From NCBI GenBank assembly GCA_037127315.1, contig JBBBDQ010001922.1, forward strand, positions 1,025,001 through 1,089,000: a stretch of DNA of 64,000 bases. Direction: 5' to 3'. A program made the position numbers and the translations under genes. The notes below the pieces were generated by a model. That model did not search any database, was not told the origin of the DNA, and saw only the letters and a list, made by a program, of their open reading frames with translations. Positions 56,856-64,000 of this stretch are shown one piece after another. This DNA comes from Ascarosepion bandense. Lineage: Eukaryota > Mollusca > Cephalopoda > Sepiida > Sepiidae. Within the stretch, counting starts at the first letter, position 1. Each line of letters begins with the position of its first letter.

Positions 56856-58129
56856 GGTAACCAAAAAAGTTCTGTCCGTTATTAAAGGAAAAAAAGAAAA
56901 TGCTTCACAATATGTGTAACTGATATTTAGTATTTGAAGTAATCGCCATCGGCATTCAGCACCTTCTGTTAATGTGTCTTCAGCTGTTCAATGCCCTTGC
57001 GGTAGAACTCAGGGGGTTTTGATGCAAAGAAATCTGTGAGGACTTTGCGCAAGTCTGCTTCATTGGTGAAGGATTTCCCATGAAGATGATTATCCAGGAA
57101 GTGGAGGGGGTGTTAATCGGATGGCACAAGGTCAGGTGAATAAGGGGGATGGCACAAAGTCTCCCACCCAATTTGCTGTATGGTATCCCTGACCACTTGT
57201 GCGACATGCGGCCTGGCGTTGTCATGGAGGAAAAGCACACCTTTGCGATTCACCAGTGCTGGCTCTTTCTGGCACAATGCCTGTTGCACACGTTTCAATT
57301 GCTGCGAGTATAGGTCTCCAGTGAACATTTGTCCTGTTGGTAGCAGTTCATAATGAACCAGTTGATGACCTGTCCACCAGACACAAAGCATAATCTTGCC
57401 TGGGTGCATAGGCGGTATTGAGGTTTGAGGGACAGCATCCTGAGGAGACAATCAATGTCTGGAACACTTGGGAGTTTTATACAGAACCTGCTTTTCATCA
57501 CTGGTAAGCACTTTATTGAACAAGGATGTGGTATGGTGGCAAGAAAGCAGCGATATGAAGGCTGCCACCCATTGTCAATTGTGGGCCACCAATGGCATTT
57601 GCAGAACCCACTTGCTCAGTTTGTACGTCTTACCTAGGCGGTGCAGGTGAAGTCTAACTGTTTCATCAGAAATATTGAACTGTCTTGCAAGTTCATGTTA
57701 GACTTCTGTCCTCTTCAATGGCCGCCTTCAGGACTCCATCGTTCAAGATCTGTGGTCGTCCACTGTGAGGCTATCATGGAGAGACAAATCTGCCGACTTG
57801 AATTTTCGAAACCAATGCCTTGCAGTATGTTCATCCACAGCACTATCCCCAAACGCTTGACATATGCAATGACTTGATGCACCTGCTGATAAACCCACTT
57901 TGAAGTTGCAAAGCAAACAGCCCTGAACAAGATCTCGAGACACTTCCATCCTTCTCAAAGCTGCCCAGCTTATAATTGATGACCGGGCACGTTGCGCAGG
58001 TTTTTTATAACGTCTGATGTTTCTACTTCCAGCTATCCAAATTTGAAAACAATTGCTACACGCATTTCATATATATTTCAACTTTATTCAATGACTAATC
58101 AAAAAACAGACAGAACTTTTTTGGTTACC
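56856..58129 (-). mobile_element. mariner element (copy 3), near full length, nested in copy 2
   Basis: Perfect-looking TIRs GGTAACCAAAAAAGTTCTGT (left) and its complement (right, ending 58129) bound 1274 bp, the size of an intact mariner. Copy-2 sequence (HTH region on one side, linker on the other) flanks it; about 17 bp of copy 2 are missing at the junction. Its TIRs and protein differ from copies 1 and 2, so it is a different mariner subfamily. Confidence 0.85.
57113..57958 (-). pseudogene. Transposase of mariner copy 3, several stops and frameshifts
   Basis: In order: QAFGDSAVDEHTARHWFRKF (HTH region), LTSDEKQVLY (the GDEKW-type first catalytic Asp), PGKIMLCVWWTGHQLVHYEL, LVNRKGVLFLHDNARPHVAQ (second Asp, in HDNARPH) and WETLCHPPYSPDLVPSD (third Asp). 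The two residues of the D,D34D pair are kept in one open frame, but stops and frame changes separate it from the N-terminal part, and the frame stops after VPSD. Inactive as it stands. Confidence 0.85.
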
Positions 58130-58310
58130 GAAGATTTTAATAAATTTAGTGTTTCTGCTAATGCTGAGTTGTGTAATGTGGGTTATTCTTAATGTTTCGA
58201 TTTGGTTGTTGTCTGTATTGGTGGTCTGTCTGAGCATTCTTTATTAATAAGGCCATAATTACTAATTCTAAACATTGCAAACAACTTTTGTACAGTTCTG
58301 TTAGCTAAAG

Positions 58311-59284
58311 AAGTGCTACAACATCTCACAACCCATGGCCTCTTCTCTGACAAACAGTATAGTTTCCCATTCACCAGGTCTACTGCTGATATGCTTATGA
58401 CCATCACAGAGTATATATACTAGGCTCTCAATAAGAACAACAATGTTAGTGCTGTTGCCCTAGATGCTGGCCTTCTGCACAAGCTACAGGGCTAAGATAT
58501 TTTTGGACGCTTGTTTGATTTAATCCAGTCATTTCTTACAAATCATGTAATGAAGGCAGTATAGAATGCGCATGCTTCATGATACTATCATATGAACGCA
58601 AATGTCCTTCAAGGCTCTATTTTAGGTCCTACATTTTTCTGATTTTTTCAAAAATCTCCCTGATGTAATCAGATCCCAAGTAGGCATCTACACTGACAAT
58701 ACTAACATGAGGCTGACAAAGCAAACCTTGCTGCTGATCTTGAAAATGACCTTCAATCTGTGGTGGACTGGGGTAAGAAATGGCTCGTAAATTTTAATGC
58801 TTCCAAAACAAAGCTTCTATCCTTTAACCACCATCTCTCCTACCTCCCACCAGCATGGATCAGGCTAGACTCCCTAAAAGCAAAACACCGCATTCCCTCG
58901 ACTTAACTCTATCAGCCAACCTAAAGTGGAATGACTATATTGAATCCATAGCTAAATCAGCTGCTAGGAAGGTTGGTTCACTGTGTAGGGCCAGGAAGTT
59001 TTTTTCTCCTCTGAATCTGTCTTGCACATGTATAAATCTACCATCTGCCTGTGCATCGAATACTACTGTGACATCTGGTCAGGTGCCCCTGCTATTCATT
59101 TGGGCTTCTTGACAAAATTCGATGAAGAATCTGTAATGAAACTGATCTTGACTTGGTAGCTCAACTTCAATCGCTTTCTCACTAATGTAAATTGGCTTTC
59201 CTCTGTCTCTTCTACAAATATTTTCACGGCTTCTTTCTCTGATAAGCTTAGCTCCCTGGTGCCCTCTCTGCTTGAATTTACTCG
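58311..59284 (+). pseudogene. LINE reverse transcriptase core to C-terminus, decayed
   Basis: The only RT core in the window. Across frame changes it shows HGLFSDKQYSFPFTRSTADM, VSAVALDAGL (finger/palm region where the family has AVALDxSKAFD), NVLQGSILGPTFF (QGSVLGP box), IYTDNTN (the YADDT catalytic box, with both Asp positions altered in context), LENDLQSVVDWGKKWLVNFN, and LSANLKWNDYIESIAKSAAR. The C-terminal SSLVPSLLEFTRAY follows and SINE-A begins at 59285. Jockey/chicken-repeat-like LINE; inserted in mariner copy 2. Confidence 0.85.
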
Positions 59285-60118
59285 AGCTTACTTACACACA
59301 AATATCCTTGGGAAAGGTATTAGTCCGTCTCTTCTCTCCAGTTATGGGTTAAACAATAGGACAGATTGGCTGGCAACCAGTCTACTGAAGAAAGCAATGG
59401 CAACCTACTGCAGGATAATCTTCTGCCCAGTCAGTCATGTCTCTTTCGAGACATGATCGCCCAATCGTGTATCACATATGGCACTTAACTGACTGACTGA
59501 ATATAATAGCTGGAAACATGATTAAGGCTTTTACTGGGCATAAAGTGAGTAATCGGTTTTCAATTGTTATGAAGTAGTAAACTGATCCCCCACTAATTAT
59601 ACTTAATATAATAATGTAATATAATCTATCTCTTCTTCTTTCAGCTATGAGTTAAATGGCAGAACAAACTGGGTTCTATAGCCTTGGCTGTCAACCAGTT
59701 TACCGCAGAAAGTAATGGCAACCTACTGCGGGATAATCTTCTGCCCAGTCAGTCATGTCTCTTTTGAGACATGATCACCCAAAGAGTGTATCACATATGG
59801 AACTTAACTGACTGACTGAATATAATAGCTGGAAACATGATTAAGGCTTTTACTGGGCATAAATTGGGGGATCAGTTTTTTATTGTTATGAAGTAATAAA
59901 CTGATCTCCCACTAATTACTACTTAATAATATAATACATCTTTTCCCCTTCTAGCTATGAGTCAAATAACAGGACCGATTGGATTCTATAGCCCTGGCTG
60001 GCAACCAGTCTACTGCAGAAAGCAATGGCAACCTACTATGGGATAATCTTCTGCCCAGTCAGTCATGTCTCTTTCAAGACATAATCACCCAAAGCGTGTA
60101 TCATGTATGGCACTAAAC
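59285..60118 (+). mobile_element. SINE-A tail trimer
   Basis: Three tail units (about 59285-59505, 59640-59820, 59945-60118), each with TGGCAACCTACTGCGGGATA-like and CAGTCAGTCATGTCTCTTTC, joined by two near-identical linkers (ATAATAGCTGGAAACATGAT...TTTTACTGGGCATAAA). The first unit lacks its tRNA head because LINE sequence joins it at the middle. Confidence 0.85.
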
Positions 60119-60528
60119 TGATTAGACTAGTGACTAGGTCCTACCCTTTTACAGTAAAAGTGATCAAATGTAACCACAATTTCTACCCTAGCAGCAGCTT
60201 TTCTTGCACTTTTCGCCTGTGGAATTCCCATATACTTTCTTCCCTGATAGCTAAAATCTTCAAGAATTTAGATGCAATGTCAATTGCCATCTATTAACTC
60301 TGACTCGATTCCTTTCTCTGACAACCCTTGTATCATGTTTTGCTCCCTTTCCACTCTACTCTCATACAGCTTGCTTCACATTAGTGTTCTCATCTTTCTT
60401 TTATCCATTGTCTGACACCCACCACGTTTCTCGTTCTCATCACTAAACTCTTATGTAATCCTTTGTACATCAGTGGCAGTACTGCCTTTCTTGGGGTGAA
60501 ATGATTGTAAAACAAAAAAAAAGCACCT
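60119..60528 (+). mobile_element. LINE 3' end
   Basis: Contains ATTAGACTAGTGACTAGGTC, TTCTTGCACTTTTCGCCTGT, CTGATAGCTAAAATCTTCAA and the end CTTTCTTGGGGTGAAATGAT with an A-run. It could be the continuation of the same LINE copy that ends at 59284, with the SINE trimer inserted within it: RT codons stop at LEFTRAY before, and RLVTRS-type codons follow after. Confidence 0.75.
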
Positions 60529-60569
60529 TAACTGTACACAGCACATAACTTTTTGTTTTTTGTGAGGTA

Positions 60570-61197
60570 TTTTGTCTTCTTCTTCTTCTATATGACCTAT
60601 CCCTTCAGGATGTAGGCAATCATGGCTTTCTACGTTTCCCTATCCCTGGTGGCTCTGAGCACGCCTTCTCCTGTGACACCATGTGACCCTCGTTTCGTCA
60701 TCCACCTGATTAGGTCCTTCAAATATGTTATCCATTGCTTTCCCCTGTCTCTTTTTCCCTCTGTCTGGCCTGTTAGTATCAGATTCTCCAAGCTCTCCTT
60801 CATCATTGCGTGTCCCAGGAACTTCAGCTGTCTCATCCTGATGCTCAGTATTAATTTCCTTTTTGTTTCCATCATTTCTAAGACCTCATCATTGCTCACA
60901 TGCTTGATCCATGATATTTGCAGCATCCTTCTGTAGAACCACATTTCAGTTGCTTCAAGTTTTTTCTTCATCTTTGATGATATTGTCCAGCATTCACTGC
61001 TATATTGAAGGACAGACAGCATGTAGCAATCCAGTACTCTCTACCTTGTTTTTAGTGAAATTGTCCTGTTTCTTAATATCTGGAATGCTTCCTTCACCAT
61101 GCCAATTTGCCTTCGGATCTCTGTATCGCACTTTCCGTCTTCTGTTATAACACTTCCCAGGTATTTAAATTTTTGTACTTGCTTGATTCTAGTGTCC
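60570..61197 (-). pseudogene. RTE-like LINE C-terminal fragment
   Basis: Minus strand: QVQKFKYLGSVITEDGKCDT, EIRRQIGMVKEAFQILRNRT, MLSVLQYSSECWTISSKMKK, MRQLKFLGHAMMKESLENLI and RETWKAMIAYILKG, then the AGAAGAAGAAGA tail. Longer than the 50.5-kb copy at its N-terminus, with one frame change and a stop. Inserted at the start of mariner copy 2's transposase. Confidence 0.85.
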
Positions 61198-61914
61198 CCA
61201 AATAGTAATAAAAAAAGCCACATGCTTCTAAAATGCACCTTATAATCGTCCATTTTCATAGGGATGCAAAATTGACATAAGGAAAGTTTGTAATTACTTA
61301 ATTTATCAAGAAATAATTTGAAGTACAATCTAATATTATATCTGTCGATAAATTTAATGTCTTCTAGTGTGTTGAAACAAGAACCAATAAAAAAAACAAA
61401 CCAAAAAAATGGAGAAACTTTCCAGACAACCCAATATTTTGTGCAAATTATATTTTTTAGAAAATGAACATGCTCAAAAAATTTAAAGATGCACTGATTT
61501 TAATAAATTTTCATAACAAAATTTGAAATACAAAAAATTGACAACTCAGACAAAACGTTCATTCACTGTTTTTTTGCTAAATTCAAATTTGTTTTTTTAA
61601 TGGAATTTTTGTTAATGCAGTTTTTTTTCACCATTTACACTTGTGAAATCAAAAGGTTTGAACATCCCGAAGATAATTTATTTATTTTTGATAAATATTT
61701 CATGGTTTGAAAATTGAAAGGAAACTGTTCGCATACATATTTAGTACTGATTTGCTTGTCTTTGAAGTTAGACGAAATATTTTCTGACACCTGAGAGTTG
61801 AAGTTTGTAATTAAGAAATATTTCATTATCATTCCAAGAGTTTTTGAAACTACCAAATTCATTTCTGTCAGTGTGTGTGATTTTTTTTTTCTTTTTAATA
61901 ATGTGTTTCAATCA

Positions 61915-62353
61915 ATCCATGGCTTGAAACGCTGGTTCTTGTCTGATCACTAAAGTTGAGCAATGTTGGACCTGGTCAGTACCAGGATGGGTGACCATTC
62001 AGTATTATCATGTGCTAAAAGCCTGGATGTGTGGGTGGTGTAACAGATTAGAACTAGGAATGAGAAACAAGAGAGACAAGTTTGAACTCTAGCCATATTA
62101 CATTGTAACACCGATTCCTGTTTTGTCACTGATGTTCAGCAATTTTCAACCTGGTCAGTTCCTGAATGGGTGACCGTTCAGGAATATCAGGTGCTGAAAG
62201 CTTGGATGTGTGTGTAGTCTAATAGATAAAAGCTCAGAATAAATAATTGGAGAGCCAAGTTTGAATGCTAATTGGGTTCATGTGAAAATAGCCTTGGGAA
62301 AGGGTATAAATCCACCTCTTCTCCTCCAGCTATGGGTTAAATATTAAGACCTG
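61915..62353 (+). mobile_element. Composite 5S rRNA-tRNA-5S-tRNA SINE
   Basis: Two 5S-rRNA-like units (61915-62031 and 62088-62202) contain GTTGAGCAATGTTGGACCTG, AGGATGGGTGACCATTCAG and TGAATGGGTGACCGTTCAGG, matching the conserved 5S blocks (AAGTTAAGCAACGTCGGGCC, TTGGATGGGTGACCGC). Each is followed by a tRNA-like head (GTGGGTGGTGTAACAGATTA with AAGTTTGAACTCTAG; second with AAGTTTGAATGCTAATTG). The second runs into the SINE-A middle (GCCTTGGGAAAGGGTATAAA, AGCTATGGGTTAAATA). Diverged 5S, so not functional rRNA genes. Confidence 0.85.
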
Positions 62354-62559
62354 TATCAGAAAATTAACATCTCCAAAAATTTATTACAATTCAAAAATAT
62401 GTTTTGGCTTTAAATATTCTCAAAATAGTTGATAAACCATAAAAAAATCAATTCAATGGTCTTTCTCAGTTGTACAATTTGTATAGAAAAAATCGTCTCT
62501 TTTCTTTTTGAAGAATATTCACAGTTCCAGATTTAGACTGAGACATGTAGGGATTAAGT

Positions 62560-62742
62560 AAAAATACAAAATAAAATAAAAATACGAAATAAAATAAAAG
62601 TACGAAATAAAATAAAAGTACGAAATAAAAAAAAATTACAAAATAAAAAAAATTACAAAATAAAAAAAAAGTACGAAATAAAATAAAAGTACGAAATAAA
62701 ATAAAAGTACGAAATAAAATAAAAGTACGAAATAAAATCAAC
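62560..62742. repeat. 18-bp A-rich tandem repeat
   Basis: About nine units of TACGAAATAAAATAAAAG with length changes. It produces YFISYF/FRTFIL peptide repeats on the minus strand, which are not a gene. Confidence 0.9.
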
Positions 62743-62965
62743 ATAAAAATCTCCCAGGTTTCCTCTGACAGGAAAGACAATTAGCGCATGCACAAAAAGA
62801 GAGGCCTCCTTTTCTCTGTTGGACTTTGGATGGTAAAGACATGCCAAACTGTTCGGGAAGGAATTTCCCCAATAAGAGGTCATTGGAACCAAAATTAAAT
62901 CAGTGTCCAAACTGTCCCTCTAGTGTCTCTGTATCTTTCCTTTTCTCTTTGCCCATTTATTTCAG

Positions 62966-63020
62966 CGGCGAAAGCTGTTCAACAAGTTTTGGATGCTTAG
63001 GCGAAAGAACCAACCCAGCA
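62966..63020 (+). other. Weak candidate micro-exon behind a strong acceptor
   Basis: A 40-base pyrimidine tract ends in ATTTATTTCAG at 62965, one of the best acceptor contexts in the window, and a GTAATA donor-like hexamer follows at 63021. The 55 bp between are open in at least two frames (for example GESCSTSFGCLGERTNPA). Surrounding DNA (62760-63080) is more complex than its neighbours. No family recognised. Confidence 0.15.
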
Positions 63021-63294
63021 GTAATAGCCATAACATACCATAGACATAATTCTGAGGCTCTTTCAGATTACAAAGCCTTAAGCTTTAGCTTATGCTGAAA
63101 TCTGACCCTGAATGTAGATCAGTTTTATAAAAGAGAAAGAATTAACGGCTCAAGAAAACTTCTGCTAATCCCTGCAGAGTCTTGCATAACGCTGACAAGT
63201 CCATTATATAAAATCTTTTTTTTCTACAATTTTTTCATTGATAAATAAATTATTCAGATTTCTACTAGTCTCGGATTATTGGAGCATTGTTCTT

Positions 63295-63350
63295 AATGCC
63301 ACGTTCTTTCAGGATCTAGGTGATCATGACTCTTCACAAATTCCTTTTTC
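63295..63350 (-). mobile_element. RTE-like LINE 3' end fragment
   Basis: Minus strand shows FVKSHDHLDPERTWH, the decayed end of the RTE-like family (compare PERTRHIEEED after the 50.9-kb copy). Confidence 0.45.
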
Positions 63351-63399
63351 TTAACTATCTTTGAATTATTGATTTGTCTTTGTTTTTTTTTTTTTTTAA

Positions 63400-63535
63400 G
63401 TTTTTCAAACTTTTGCAGGTTATTTACAGCTGGAACATGTTTCTGGACTTTTAGATTTTTTGGAAGATATAAAGGATTTTCCAATACAATTCTTACTATT
63501 TAACCCATAGCTGAGGGAGAAGTGGTTGATTCATA
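63400..63535 (+). mobile_element. Dispersed repeat shared with 29.1 kb
   Basis: CTTTTGCAGGTTATTTACAGCTGG...TTTAACCCATAGCTGAGGGA matches 29100-29215 in the same orientation. Confidence 0.4.
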
Positions 63536-63642
63536 AATTATAACTGATCCAAGGTATATAAAGTGTTTAGTTTACCTATTACACAATCTGAATTTTTATG
63601 ATGGATTCAGCATAGGTACAGTCACTGAATTAATTCAAATTC

Positions 63643-63850
63643 CAGATTGTTTTTTTTTTTTTTTATATATAATCATATTGCCCCAAGCAAGACATTTTAC
63701 TGCTACTGTTTTGCAGGGGGTTACATGAAAGAAAAGTTATGAGAAAGAGTGACAGATTATAGGGGGTGTCAAGAAGTGGGTAAGAGAAGGATGAGAATAC
63801 TGATGAGAGTGGGGTGGATGGAGAAAGGAGCATGAGAGAGAGGATAATAT
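63643..63850 (-). mobile_element. LINE 3' tail
   Basis: T-run, then ATCATATTGCCCCAAGCAAG and the 3' UTR through GAGAGTGGGGTGGATGGAGA; ends before the coding part. Very similar to 47400-47560. Confidence 0.75.
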
Positions 63851-63892
63851 ATTTTTTTCTATTTTAAAGCATTTTCAATGAAAATTCATTGT

Positions 63893-64000
63893 CTTTTTTA
63901 TTTTCTTAATCAGTTCACCCCCTGATCAAGGTGATAATATCACTAATTTGCAAGGGGTTTCTGAGAGTGAAAGAGAAGGAAAAGGAATGTGAGCAGGATG
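63893..64000 (-). mobile_element. LINE 3' tail, running off the window
   Basis: AATCAGTTCACCCCCTGATC and AATTTGCAAGGGGTTTCTGA resemble the short tails at 46.8-47.3 kb. Cut by the window end. Confidence 0.6.

Larger units (their letters stand above)
55656..61434 (-). mobile_element. mariner element (copy 2), split by several later insertions
   Basis: Ends are ATTGGGTTGTCCAGAAAGTT at 55656 and its inverted partner AACTTTCCAGACAACCCAAT ending at 61434. Between them, on the minus strand from right to left: 5' UTR shared with copy 1 (61200-61410), the start MDDYKVHFRSMW (near 61250), HTH region (58130-58310), linker (56600-56850), ...LLPKNQSIDSEKYCLQLDE (56460-56600) and QDIARPHISLATW...SPDFAPSDFHLF (55790-55960). 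Gaps are filled by a LINE end (55960-56455), another mariner (56856-58129) and a LINE/SINE/RTE series (58311-61197). The original element was about 1.3 kb. Confidence 0.8.
19879..64000 (+). other. Inferred downstream intron of the teneurin-like gene
   Basis: The next expected teneurin segment (a DFDR...KIYDDHRKF-type block) is not recognisable anywhere to the window end, so the intron would exceed 44 kb. Outside the listed repeats I see nothing interpretable in 19890-20240, 21340-22840, 23670-24900, 25200-26040, 29950-30850, 31350-31950, 33520-34490, 37650-38050, 39650-40410, 41510-42150, 43290-44620, 46380-46810, 49290-50400, 52350-53370, 53960-55650 and 61440-61910. It is also possible that the gene's 3' exons lie on another scaffold, or that unrelated gene-free DNA starts in here. 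Confidence 0.4.

Noticed and set aside
57113..57451. Intact mariner transposase
   Set aside because: The catalytic C-terminal frame is open, but stops and frameshifts separate it from the DNA-binding part, and the frame ends early.
61915..62202. Functional 5S rRNA genes
   Set aside because: Both units are too diverged, differ from each other, and are fused to tRNA-like and SINE sequence; they are SINE modules.

Overview
The window looks like a stretch of a large, AT-rich, repeat-saturated metazoan genome, most probably a cephalopod mollusc such as an octopus. That assignment is inference. It rests on the mix of 5S/tRNA-derived SINEs, chicken-repeat/jockey-like and RTE-like LINE ends, Tc1/mariner copies, a marine-type copia remnant, very long (AT)n tracts, and one teneurin-like exon. 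I see no prokaryotic-style genes, operons, CRISPR arrays or functional RNA genes.

Only one convincing host coding segment is visible: an internal exon at 19550-19872 (+). It has a good acceptor and donor and encodes about 107 residues that resemble the extracellular region of teneurins just before the YD-repeat shell. No other teneurin exon was recognised, so the window reads as one exon between a >19 kb and a >44 kb intron. Two further open, acceptor-like segments (near 1253 and 62966) are listed only as weak candidates.

Layout. 1-9.9 kb: (AT)n/(GT)n tracts, nested palindromic elements (2221-2355, 2955-3765, 4370-4921), degraded LINE and RTE ends, a 42-bp minisatellite (6740-7110), and SINEs. 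10-16 kb: copia RT and RNase H pieces lying head to head, a possible solo LTR, and a mariner (13728-15885) split by a SINE dimer. 16-25 kb: mostly unique AT-rich intron with the exon, a 211-bp-armed foldback (20533-21319), a SINE-tail trimer and a near-perfect 132-bp-armed hairpin (24912-25188). 26-39 kb: a Tc1/mariner copy split by a LINE end, SINEs, four copies of a two-module repeat (called X here, including one at 48.5 kb), a duplicated block (called Y), LINE-tail multimers, and a palindrome (37089-37639) interrupted by a retroposon with a target-site duplication. 40-50 kb: microsatellites, a hairpin, Tc1/mariner and mariner remnants, a 150-bp (TA)n tract and nested LINE 3' ends. 50-64 kb: an RTE C-terminus, a Tc1/mariner copy split by SINEs, a homogeneous 36-bp minisatellite (53379-53953), and one mariner (55656-61434) that has been split by at least three later insertions. 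A double 5S-tRNA SINE (61915-62353) follows.

Nothing here works as a multi-gene pathway. The window is a record of successive insertions inside what is probably the intron of a neuronal cell-adhesion gene. The most informative structures are the nested insertions, which give relative ages; the composite 5S-tRNA SINE; and several long inverted repeats that would fold into dsRNA if the intron is transcribed. Terminal coordinates of transposon remnants were judged by eye and may be off by a few to a few tens of bases.
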